Shown here: in pieces, positions 34,471 to 45,802 of the stretch
Layout of the letters: the number at the start of each line of letters is the position of its first letter
How positions within the stretch are numbered: position 1 is the first letter of the stretch
From: Membranipora membranacea
Lineage: Eukaryota > Bryozoa > Gymnolaemata > Cheilostomatida > Membraniporidae
Assembly: GCA_914767715.1 (NCBI GenBank)
Contig: OU612070.1
Coordinates: 11,053,501 to 11,117,500, forward strand
Direction: 5' to 3'
Length of the DNA: 64,000 bases
The notes under the pieces: generated by a model
What the model was told of the DNA's origin: nothing
The model's input: only the letters and a program-made list of their open reading frames with translations
Databases searched by the model: none
Made by a program: the position numbers and the translations under genes

Positions 34471-34873
34471 AGTGGCGTATATTAGCACTCACGATCCACA
34501 GGTTGCCGGGAATGGCTGAATAGCTCAGTGTGGAGAGCGTCTGCCTAATAATCACTGTTAATAAAATTGTTGTGGGTTCGAATCCCATCAAGGTCAGTTT
34601 TTTTCAATTGGGTGCTATATAACTGGAGCATTTTTACCGTAATCTTCTACTGCTATTGAGTTGTTTTCTGAAAGTACCCAACAGCTCAGTGCTCACCTCT
34701 CTGCTTGCACTATTTTGCTACCGATATGCAAAAATTTCCGTGGTGGGAGGGCGCTTAAGCGCCCCTCCCACACCCTCCCCGCCACGCTTACGGCGTGTGG
34801 ATCGGGCTGCGCCCAATCATTATGCTCATCTCTAAAAAGTCAGTGAGTGAATTTTTTTAGAATATACGCCCCT
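34471..34873. mobile_element. 403-bp insertion present only in unit 1
   Basis: It starts AGTGGCGTATATT and ends AATATACGCCCCT, inverted ends matching at 12 of 13 positions. GGGTTGGGGG occurs directly on both sides (34461-34470 and 34874-34883), and unit 2 has a single copy at about 61569-61578 with nothing inserted. The 9-10 bp target duplication suits a Mutator-like (MULE) family. It contains a tRNA-like stretch (34513-34596) and a GC-rich stem near 34741-34790. It inserted after the duplication or was polymorphic at that time. Confidence 0.85.
34513..34596 (+). ncRNA. tRNA-like sequence inside the 403-bp insertion
   Basis: An A box-like TAGCTCAGTGTGG (34521-34533) and a perfect B box GGTTCGAATCC (34575-34585) lie in tRNA order with about 41 bases between them. 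The T arm (GTGGG...CCCAT) can pair, but the acceptor stem is poor and the anticodon arm unclear. It may be a pseudo-tRNA or polymerase III promoter captured by the element. Confidence 0.5.
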
Positions 34874-35201
34874 GGGTTGGGGGTGGGAAGGATGGAAGCT
34901 CCACCCACCCCAAGCCCAAAATCAGAAACTGCAGCATTTCTATGGTTTTACCATATATTGTTGTGTGTGAGTGGTCCTATAGGCTTAAGAAGCAATCCTA
35001 CTCAGCATGACAGGATTTAGTAGCTTACTCTTCGCTTGGAGTTGGAGTAATGATTAATTATAATTATAACCAGTGAAAACTTGAATACTTTTGTTAGCAG
35101 GTAGGATAAGGGAGCTAGTAAAAGGTTGAAAATGGTGGTCTGACGGAGCAAATGGTCTTTAGGTCGACCCACATTTGGGACAGGGGCATACATTGACCCC
35201 G
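34874..35201. other. end of unit 1, no gene
   Basis: Non-coding, matching 61569-61878 at the end of unit 2. It holds a short inverted repeat around CTTGGGGTGGGTGG / CCACCCACCCCAAGCCC (about 34446-34460 with 34898-34914). Confidence 0.5.
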
Positions 35202-35206
35202 AAATG
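35202..35206. other. duplication junction with 5-bp microhomology
   Basis: AAATG here is shared by both parents: the left breakpoint (8057-8061, ...CCAAATGTCTGG) and the right breakpoint (61879-61883, ...CCGAAATGAGGT). The junction reads right-end sequence before AAATG and left-end sequence after it. Confidence 0.9.
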
Positions 35207-35487
35207 TCTGGTTCACAAGCACCCAGATGAGTCATCCCAGTCAATGTGAACGTGAAAATGACACAATCCCAGGCTGTCTGGGTCCGTCTGGGACAGTATC
35301 TGGAAAGTTCGTAATGGCTGGTTCACATTGTCCCAGATGACATTGGGATGCCATCCCAGATGCTTATCCCAGATGCTTATCCCAGATGGTCCCAGTCTTA
35401 TGTTCACATTATAAAATTCATCTCAGACTAGCAGTTAGGTTTTTGTCTGGGAAAGTGCTGGGATGATGTTCCCATTGTTTAATGCTA
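35207..35487. repeat. TCCCAG MITE cluster remnant, unit 2
   Basis: It matches 8062-8420 but lacks about 100 bases (unit 1 about 8087-8170). It contains the same GGTTCACATTGTCCCAGATG and GTGCTGGGATGATGTTC words. Confidence 0.7.
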
Positions 35488-36010
35488 ATCCCATGTTTCG
35501 CTTGGGCCTACAACCTACGTCACGTTGACATATGGAAACATAATAATAAACATCTGAACGATCAATAGCTTTATAGCTAGATAGCTGAATAGAATAGGAA
35601 TACAATAGATGACAACCAAGTAACAGGTGGATATCTGATTAATGACCCGCAAAAGGTTACAAAATATTTACCTATTGATGACATCTGGGATGGTTTATGA
35701 ATCACTTTCTTACGAAAATATTAGGTTTTGCAGAGTGCATCTAGATGAACAAGATGAGCTGAGTTGGGCCATGGAAGAAGTTATGAGAATATTTTGGAAT
35801 CACCTGACATCTTGGGATTAGTGAGGCATATGAATATGATACTGCCATTATTTTCAATAATCAACACACATTTATCCAATCGGTTTTTGTAATACTTGAT
35901 CATATTATGAGAATCTTTTACAATAACTGTATTTTATTAACATTCAATAAGCTTTGTGACAATATACGAAACTTTTACATTATCAGGCTCAAAGAACGCA
36001 TTCACATGTT

Positions 36011-37579
36011 TTACATTCTCTTTTCACAAATGAAATGATGTTTACTCCAGCAATAATCATCATCCCATTGAACATATCTTGCACCATCATAGCCATACAT
36101 AGCAAGACAATGCTGCTTGCCTTTATGGTTGTCTGGATTTCCTGACGACCAGAAAGTCTTTTCTATCTTGAAATCTCCATCCTTGTTGGTCCATTTCCAC
36201 GGCTGACCCTTTTCGTTTAATTTCCTATATCCTCCGAGCCATATGGAGCCCCTATTTCCTGTCAATTAAGGAAAGCATCATGTTAAATCTAATCAAGTAC
36301 TCACGATAATGACTACTTATCCTAACGTTCATCGATGTAAGGAGTTAGAGACAACTAACTCCTTGATCTATGATGCATAATGAAATGCAATGCAGTCCTA
36401 ACTCTAAGCTAACCTGAAATTGATCGCTTCAGCACATAATTTTACATGGATAAATCAAAACTTTTAGCAGGATGATCCTAAATTCAGCTGGTTTATGGCT
36501 TTAGAGGAGCCAAATAATTAGATTTGGATAATATTAATATAATGATTATAACAATTATAATTATGCATGACATTATTATATTATTTTTACATATATAATG
36601 TGACATATCACTCAAATCTGCTGCCGCAGAATCTCTCTCAATCACAATCAGTTGATGAAATCACAAGATTGATCAAGACACATTCTTGTAAGACTAAAAT
36701 TGAACTGTGACTATGAGGTAATGTTGGTAATGGTATTCACATCTTTCAAAGAGTATGTCATAATCCTGAATGTTCAAAAGGCCTCATATCATATCATATA
36801 ATAATCTCAACAAAAAAAAGATTATATGAATGTATGATTTGTAGGCCTTAAAGATTACACACATAGATACATACTGTGATAAGTTATTCGGTATCCATTC
36901 AAAAAGATTAGCTCATCAGCATTTCTAACGGAGGCCAGCTCTCCACCATATTTTCTACATTCCTTTCTGGCATCGTGCCAGGTTAGCTGCCAAGCAACCA
37001 ACTTGTAACAAACTATCCCTGCATCAGATTTTATGCTAACAGGCCAGCCATGTCCACACTCGCTTTTACCTTTGACATGATGAATAACAATGTGTTAAAT
37101 AATAATTCCAAAATAATTGTAGGTGTTTATTGTGTGCAAAAATAGGGCTCAGCTGACACATAAGTTGTCAGAAGTCCCTATGAGAATTGCTTCATGGGCA
37201 TGGTCATAGTACAACCTCAAAACTATCGTTTTTCGGTGGGATAATAATTCCAAACTAATTGAGAAAGAAAGTGGAAGAAAGTTCAATGAGGAAAATTGTC
37301 CTCCCTCTGCAGTTATCCAACCACCAAGTTGCAACTGAATTGTCGCATGAAATGACCAAGTTTCAATCTGTATTATAGTTCAACGAGCCTGATAATTGCT
37401 CACTTGATCATACTTTTTATAAAAAGAAGCAGAGGCATATCACCAGTTGGTTTTGGTTTGTCATGATTGTTCTGAATCAATCGCATGTCTAGGTGCTCAA
37501 ATCGAAATAACTAGTTCTCACCTGATTGCACTGCAGAGGCAAGAAAGAGAACTGCTACAGCTACATAAATACAAGCCAT
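36011..37579 (-). CDS. secreted C-type lectin, unit 2 copy (3 coding exons)
   Basis: Coding exons 37579-37522, 37069-36875 and 36258-36011 have the same splice sites and phases as unit 1 and also give 166 residues. The one amino-acid difference I see is Gln51His, in the W-x-D-A part of the domain core. The signal peptide, six cysteines, NPD and WDD are all kept, so both copies look able to make a folded lectin. A minus-strand AATAAA is at 35933-35938. Which sugar it binds is open, as for the first copy. Confidence 0.9.
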
Positions 37580-37866
37580 AACTCTACAAAAAAAAACAAT
37601 AAAATGAAATACAATACAAATAATACATTACAATACAATTCAATACAGGTAACCATAGAATAAGAATAATAATGTTGTTTTCGAACAGGCCTTTATTGTT
37701 TGAAAGTACTTATAACTTAAATGGAACAATAAAACATCCCTTGAGCAATGTGAAAGTTGTCAAACCTGTATATAGTTGCTCACACTTTGATTCAAGCTAC
37801 AGTCAGAGGAGATGAATGCCTCTACTCTTCCAATGCTCGTATGGCTAATTGAAGCATCTAACCATA

Positions 37867-37874
37867 CTTTTATA
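37867..37874 (-). promoter_or_regulatory. TATA box of lectin gene, unit 2
   Basis: TATAAAAG on the minus strand, at the same distance from the ATG as in unit 1. Confidence 0.55.
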
Positions 37875-38399
37875 CCCCTACTTTTGTTCGTTTGTTTAAA
37901 TGTAGTCACATTGGTAACTTAATGGATTTTCATTGGCTGTTTCCAAATTACAGATAATCTCTTACTATTGATCGGTACCCAAACCTGCCAGCCATTATGA
38001 AAGCAACGTGCCAACAATATGGCAGGGTGATGCTTTCACTATTCACGCCATGTTTATCATGATGAGCCGGTGGGGCCATTAATTTTTACAGTAATAAGCC
38101 TCCAGCCACGGATAGTATAACCAATCAGTATCAATCGATAAACCATATTGTCGGTTAGTCTCAGATTTGCTATTGAAATAATACAGAAAATACTAATACA
38201 GAGCAGGTAAATCTTAGAGCGTCGTTTTTCAGTATGATCATGTGGGGGTCTTTCAAATAAGTCCTGCCAAAATCATAAGTTGATCACTCACTCAGTAAGT
38301 AAGTGATACCTCCAAGGGTCTCGCTCAGAGATCGCTCAAAACTCATTGATGGAACTTTATACATTCTGAGTGAGCGATTTGGGAGCGATTTTTTCTAAG

Positions 38400-38904
38400 A
38401 GACAGTTTTCTGAGCTCTTATTTATGCCCCAATTCGGAGTTGTCCTCTCTCTAGTTTGGTACTTTTAACCCAGGCCGCATAGGAAAAACCTGCTGAAAGA
38501 GGGTTATCTTGAAAACCGCTTATGTTATGGTAAAAATGATTTTTGATTCAGAGTCTGCACCATTGAAAACCCTGTGAGACAGGGTTTCCAAATCATTGGA
38601 GGCTTGAATGTTGATAAATCTTAATTTTAGTGACGAAACTCATGAATAATTCTTCCAAATTGTCCGCAAAACAGGCAGAAAATGCTATAATTGACTATCC
38701 AAATACTAAAATGATTTCCCAAACTATGTCCATATGAGTTTTCAATGCTGCAGATTCTGAATCAAAAACATTTTTATCCTATTATAAGCGGTTATCAAGA
38801 TAACCCTCTTTTCAGCACGTTTTTCCTATGCGGCGTTAAAATTACCAAACTGGAGAAAGGACAACTCCAAACTGAGGCCTAAATCAGAGCTCAGAAAACT
38901 GTCT
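38400..38904. mobile_element. foldback element, unit 2
   Basis: Counterpart of 11313-11818, with arms beginning AGACAGTTTTCT and ending AGAAAACTGTCT; a few substitutions distinguish it. Confidence 0.75.
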
Positions 38905-38941
38905 ATTGAAATAATAAGTGACTGATAATTATGAGCAATGC

Positions 38942-39177
38942 GAGGGATGGCAAATTGTCAGAGACTGAGACAGCAATAAAATTCAAGACGAGGCCGAGAC
39001 GAGACATATATTGATGCCGATAAAATTGAAACTGCCACTTGTTTGGCAAAAACCAAAAAACCATCATAAAAACAGTGTTTAAAATGAACAAGTCTCAACA
39101 TGAATCAAAATGTGTGTCTCGACGAGACAGTGTCTCGTGGGAACAAGTCTTACGAGACCGAGACTTTGCCATCACTA
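38942..39177. mobile_element. short hAT-like element, unit 2
   Basis: Counterpart of 11857-12092. The right end TTTGCCATCACTA is intact; the left end has a changed first base and a neighbouring deletion. Confidence 0.5.
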
Positions 39178-42100
39178 GCGATCACTAGTGATAATTTGCT
39201 TTAGAAAACCATCGCTCATTAAAATTGAAAGACCCCCTGAGAAACATTACTCATTAGTCGGTAAAAATAACGGGTGTCAACATGGTGAGAATTAAGTTGT
39301 TTCACAATTGGTCACCTATCATGAGAAGTACCCCGATTTGTAAGGATTAAACCAAATATTTAGACTGATTACACTATGAGACCGGATTTACTTGCTTGTC
39401 ATCAGGTCAACCAAATTGCATTTAGTTTCAACTTCTTTACATAATAATACTCTATGTAGCACCTGCTAGAATCGGGTAACTTATAACATCTCATCTGTAT
39501 GACTTATCATCAAACTCACAACAGGGACCGGCTGTAGGACTTATCATCAAAACATCAAAATATACTCTAGTTTAATGGCAGGAGCAGGTTCTCAGTTTTT
39601 TAGAGTGAGAGCAGTGCATGTTTTGGACCAAATATAACTAGTTTAGCCACAAAAATCCAAATAATCTCAAGATATAAAGCCATGTAATCAATAATCGCTT
39701 CGATCAAAATCTGTTCATCATGCAAACAATAAATTTAAATGACAGCTTCCAAATTTCTGAATTCGGAGTGAAAATTTCATCCAAAATTATTGTAAGTAGT
39801 TGCCATTTGCAATGAAGCACCAAATTATTGGTAGGCTGCTGATTTATTCAGCTTGGAGGTAAATTCATCTATGCATCTGTTTGCATCCAATACAGCAGAA
39901 TGCATTACGAGTTTTGCATATTTCTGTTATTTCATTACCTCAAACAGGAACTTTGGCAGAGAGACAGAAATTGGAACTGTTTTACCTGGAAACTCCACGC
40001 TTACAGGAATATCCTGTGCCATGAGCTGTGAATTACTAGAACAACTCAAACACCTATTGCTTGAAAATTGCTAATTAAACTTTTGATGTGGTGAGTGCTA
40101 ATTTTGTTCTCACCAAAGGCACCTCCTCATGGACATTTTTACTTCAGTTATTGACGATTGTAGATGAATTTGATACCAGGACAGCTGCAAGGGAGAGCAG
40201 TTATATCAGTCCCTCAACTGTAAGTCTGCAGTCATGATTGAAAGGGTTATAAGTTCTTTTCAATGATGAATTGATGAGTAGTGCAAGATATTTGACTATG
40301 GCTGCGGCTTCATGTTGCAATTTTGGTGCTACGTATTGCTAATTCTATTGGCTATTTGGTACTCTATGTTTTGGAAACCATGTCCCTAACACACTGTCAG
40401 TGTAGCTACATATTATATAAGTTATTACGCTTCTGCTGTTACTTTACAATAAGAAATTGATTGAATTACGTTTGAAAAGTGTTATTTATCTTCAGGATTT
40501 TGGCAGAGCATATTAGATACATATTTATACTTCATTACACACGGCCAAAATAACAGAACCAATTAGGCCATATGAATAATCAAGATAAGAATAATAATGG
40601 TATAATATAAATCATTTCTTCTGAACACCAACTTATCTGAAAAGGCTGCGTGGCCAACAGGTCATGACAAACATGGTCTTCACAAGATATCACTTTTGAG
40701 ACATGTCATTCTAGTAAACATTAATTTCCGCGATTTTCAGCTGGTACAGTTGACGGCAACTTTCTAAATGTTCGATGTCAACTTGACCTAAATATAGACA
40801 CCAATATGGATATCCATTATGAGTGACTCTTTAAAAGATCTGATGATGCCCAGCTACAGGCTGAAGGTGTATATACAAACTTCAAGAGTGATTAATTTTA
40901 CCACATGTTACCCCTTTTCATATATTAATATATGGGTTTGGATGGAATCTATTTGATATCCCACAAGCTAGACTGCATCAGTCATTATCAAAACCATGAT
41001 GCAGCAACATTTAAGCTAACCCCGGATCGCGATAACTTAAACCTACTTACGCGCCTAGGACGAATTAAATTGTCAGTGAAAAGCTAAAAAGTATTAGTGC
41101 AGAATAAAATCAGGGTTAAATCCCTACCTGCTTAGATCTAGCATGTCGGATCTCAGTCATTACCTTTTTAAGGAGAACCACCACCAACCACTCTCTATAA
41201 AGTTATTTGATACGTCTTAGTGAAAACATGAGGCTCAAAGGCAAAGCTATAAAACAAGTACTTAAGGTGTAAAACACTTTGTATATTAAGTAACTCAATA
41301 TTGCGCTGTTCCGGTGATACAGTGGCCTGCATTTTGAGGCAACAAATACTGAGATCATCTCAAATCTGTCATCGCATGTAGCCTACTAGCTATAGCTGAT
41401 AATTAGTATCATTTAGAATTGGCATCAAGCTTAATAAAATGATATGCAAAATAATTTGGATGCTACTCTGTGACTGTATTTTGAACAGTATTTTGAAATT
41501 TGGTGCTTATGATGCTGCTGAGATTGAATAAATGTTAGTGCTTAAATCAGCTAATTAAATGTTCAAACACATTAATTTGGCAGGCTTTTTTGATTTTTCG
41601 ATTGATTTTCGTGGAATCAGAGCTGTGTGATTGTTCACAAGTGTATACAAGGCCTGTAGGCCTGTACCACATTACCGTTTTTTTCCACGACACCCACATT
41701 TTGCTATGTTTGTATGGTACTACATCCGCTTGTGTTCTTTATCAAAAAGGGAAGAATTGGTGCTCAGCTTTCTCCGGAGTCCCTGTGATTGGAGGTTCAT
41801 CCATTGAATAGTATGGCTGTATGAAGAACCAGAGCTCATTTTGTACAATGCAGATCTTTCATCCTGTGTTCGATTCCTGACGGGTGTGGTGGTATCAAGA
41901 AGAACGTATACTTATTCGCGTAATGTTACCAGAATGTTCAAAGGCAACTCTATAATGAAAAAATATCAATTAATCATCTCAATTTCTTGCGCAGCAGTCA
42001 TTCCTGATCTGGTACTGTCTATCAAACTATTCACAATAAAAAAGGTCCTTGCGGAACGACACTGAAAATAGGGGAGGTGTATCTTCCTTACAGCCTTTCA

Positions 42101-43143
42101 GTTATTGTTACTGTGAATTTTATGAGTGAGTGAAGCATTACCCAACAAAAATTGTGACTCGGATCTGGTGATAATATCGTTCAGCTTACACCAAACATTA
42201 TTATTTTGAAATTTTCGTATTCATTTTTACCTTTTCTTTCCAACAGATGAGTATTTTTTATTCTCAGCAATAAATATTGTATTGTAAAAATATTAATTCA
42301 TAGATAGGGCCAGGGTTTCATTTCCCCACCACTTTTTCAGGAGGTCAATTTTGGAAAAAATCCCTTGAAATTGCTATCAGTACCTATCTTGAAAAGCTTG
42401 TCAAGACAGGCTACATCAATTCTATTTCTCAGATGGGCGATTGTTCTATTGGCAGGGATATTGAGGAAACGATACTGATGAGACGGTCTTCATTAGCAAA
42501 TGTCTACATCTTCATCAATAAATATGCAAGCTATTATTCAGCTCCACATCCCGGCTCAAAACATGCCTCAATGCAGGCCGGGTCCGTACAAACAGCTTGG
42601 AAATATTGCAAGTTCTTAATTGGGTGCAGAGAAAGGATTTACCTTGTCAACAATAAATATTCACAAGGTCAATCCTCACGAGTTCATGGCATCTCGACCC
42701 AAAAGGTCTTTTGCTTCAAAATGTTCACTTTGATGATCAGCAAAGTTAGAGAGATTGTTTGTCCTGCGACTCCCTTGTGATATTTTTAACCAGTGTAAAA
42801 ATTTGACATTATTTAATTTTTTGCCGTATTCTCTCACCACTCACTCTCCACAAAAACAAGATATCAGATTTTGTATTTAAATTGTCAATCACAGTAGGGA
42901 TCAGATATGGATGGAATCTATTTGTTGTTCCACCGGCTAGACTGCATCAGTCATTATCAAAACCATGATGCAGCGACACTTAAGCCAACTCCCGGATCGA
43001 GAAAACTTAAATCTATGAATGCATCCAAGACGAATTCTGTGGGATTGTCGGTGAACAGCTAAAAAGTATTAGTGCAGATTAAAATGAGGCAAAATCCCTA
43101 TCTGCTTAGATCTAACATGCCTGATTTCAATCATTACTTTAAT

Positions 43144-45325
43144 AAGGAGAATCCGCCACCAACAATTGAAACTTCATATTTTTTCTTACCTCATTGATTA
43201 ACAAGATAACTGGGGGTTCCTCTTTAGGAGGGGGGGACTAATAAGTCATTTCCTGGTTAAACCCCCAATATGTTAGAAATATGTTGTTTTGAAGTAAACA
43301 CTAAGTTGCTGAGGAACACAGCTTGGGCAGGGCAAGAGTTTAAGGGGTGGACATTTGGCCTCGTTACCTAAACAAGGGGAAAAATGTAGCACTAGCCACA
43401 CATCACATGCACCTAAATCACCTTTCACACCTTGAGAGATACAAAAACCTCTGTAGTACTTAAGGATGGAATGGTGGGAATACTTGATGAAAATATGAGG
43501 CTCAAAGGCAAGGCTAAAATGAGTACTCGGGGTGGAACAAAACTCTGTATATTTAGTAATTCAATATTGCGTATTTCTGGTGATAAATTGGCCTGTATTT
43601 CGAGGCAACAAATACTGAGCTCATCTCAAATCTGTCATCGCATGTAGCCTACTAGCTATAGCTGATAATTAGTATCATTTAGAATTGGCATCAAACTTAA
43701 TAAAATGATATGCAAAATAATTGATGCTACTCTGTGACTGTATTTTGAACAGTATTTTGAAATTTGTTTTTTATCTCCGACTTTCTGTGCCAAAAAAAGA
43801 CTGAGGCTTTAGCAGCCACCCTTATTTATCTATAACAGGAAGGGGGTGGGGAGTTGTCCAATATATATGCGTTTATAACTGACAGGTTATCATCACATAA
43901 GGCCCTGTCAGTTATTATGATGCCGCTGGGATCGAATTCAAACTGTCAATAAATGTTAGTGTTTAATTCAGGTGATTAAATGTTCAAAGCCATTAATTTG
44001 GCAGGCTTTTTCTGATTTTCTGGTCGATTTTCGTGGAATCATAACTCACAAGTGTATACTAGGCCTGTACCACATTACCGTAATTTTCCATGACACCCAT
44101 ATTTTGCCATGTTTTTATGGTTACTACTACATCTGCTTGTGTTCTTTATCAAAAAGGGAAGAAGTGGAGCTCAGCTTTCTCAGGAGTCCCTGTGATGGAG
44201 GTTCATCTATTGAATAGTTTGGCTGTATGAACGCTTTTCTGATAGCTCGTAGATGCAGGGAAGAATCAGAGCTCATTTTGTAAAATGCAGACCTCTCATC
44301 CCGTGTTCGATTCCTGACAGGTGCCTTGCTATCAAGAAGAACATATTATACTTATTTGGGTAATGTTAACAGCATGGCCAAAGGCAACTCCATAATGAAA
44401 AAATATGAATTAATCATCTCAATTCCCAGCGCAGCAGACATTCCTGATCTGGTACTATCTATCAAACTATTCACCCAAAACAGGTCCTTGTGGAACAACA
44501 CTGAATATAGCGGAGGTGTATCTTCTTGCAGTGTTATCTAAATGATCATCCATGACAAATGTGGGTGTCATGGAAAATTACGGTAATGTGGTACAGGCCT
44601 AGTATACAGTTGTGAACAATCAAACAGTTATGATTCCACGAAAATCGACCGGAAAATCAGAAAAAGCCTGCCAAATTAATGGGTTTGAACATTTAATCAC
44701 CTGATTTAAACACTGACATTTATCAACATTTCGAATTCAATCCCAGCAGCATCATAATAACTGACAGGGCCTTATGTGATGATAACCTGTCAGTTATAAA
44801 CGCATATTTATTGGACAACTCCCCACCCCCTCCCTGTTATAGATAAATAAGGGTGGCTGCTAAAGCCTCAGTCTTTTTTTGGCACAGAAAGTCGGAGATA
44901 AAAAACAAAATTTCAAAATACTGTTCAAAATACAGTCACAGAGTAGCATCAATTATTTTGCATATCATTTTATTAAGTTTGATGCCAATTCTAAATGATA
45001 CTAATTATCAGCTATAGCTAGTAGGCTACATGCGATGACAGATTTGAGATGAGCTCAGTATTTGTTGCCTCGAAATGCAGGCCAATTTATCACCAGAAAT
45101 ACGCAATATTGAATTACTAAATATACAGAGTTTTGTTCCACCCCGAGTACTCATTTTAGCCTTGCCTTTGAGCCTCATATTTCCATATATAACATATTGG
45201 GGGTTTACTACGAAATGGCGTATAAGTCACCCCGTTCCTAAAAAGGAACCCCCAGTTATCTTGTTAATCATTGAGGTAAGAAAAAAAATGAAGTTCCAAA
45301 TGTTGGTGGTGGGTTCTCCTTATTA
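43144..45325. repeat. inner palindrome, unit 2
   Basis: Counterpart of 16262-18424, with the same loop carrying TTCGATTCCTGACAGG. Confidence 0.7.
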
Positions 45326-45359
45326 AGGTAATTATTACTGTAATCAGACAAATCTAAAC

Positions 45360-45735
45360 CGATATGATATGATATGGATAGCAATAGTTAGCTTAAATAG
45401 ATAGATTGTATCTTATTGTATAATAGTTTTTATCCCGATCAAGCAACATAAACATTGAGTACTATCCATATAACATACCAGCGCACACACTAGAAATGAA
45501 TGACAATAAATAGATCAGTCCCGCTGTAGCATAATAGATATATGAAAACAAGTCATACTGTGGTCATGCTGTGGTCATACTGTGGTTTCTTGCCCAGTTG
45601 AGATTGCAATATGTAACCCAGTTTATATTCAACAGCTGTGAAACGTAGATGTTAAATTTGTAATAAAAAGACTAACTCTAAAAGCATAGTTTTTAATATA
45701 CAAAAGTTAACCCGTATATACCCATAGATACAACA
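45360..45735 (+). repeat. 5' LTR, unit 2
   Basis: 376 bp, nearly identical to the other three LTRs in the window. A primer binding site candidate (TGGCGACGAGGATGAGA) starts at 45744. Confidence 0.9.
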
Positions 45736-45802
45736 GACTTTTATGGCGACGAGGATGAGATTATTATATATCTGCATGTAGTCTACTACTTCACCAAACA
45801 GC

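Larger units (their letters stand above)
8057..35201. repeat. tandem segmental duplication, unit 1
   Basis: This whole interval recurs in the same order and orientation at 35202-61878. Exons match at about 99%, most other sequence slightly less, with insertions and deletions. Matching landmarks: lectin stop 8947/36011, gypsy LTR 18459/45360, MACPF start 25668/52882, NHL exon 30343/57568. Unit 1 is about 27.1 kb and unit 2 about 26.7 kb. Unit 1 alone carries a 403-bp insertion near its end and a different segment at 13.48-14.4 kb. Confidence 0.95.

Noticed and set aside
34513-34596. Functional tRNA gene
   Set aside because: A and B boxes are good, but the acceptor stem does not pair well and no clear anticodon arm forms; it also sits inside a mobile insertion.
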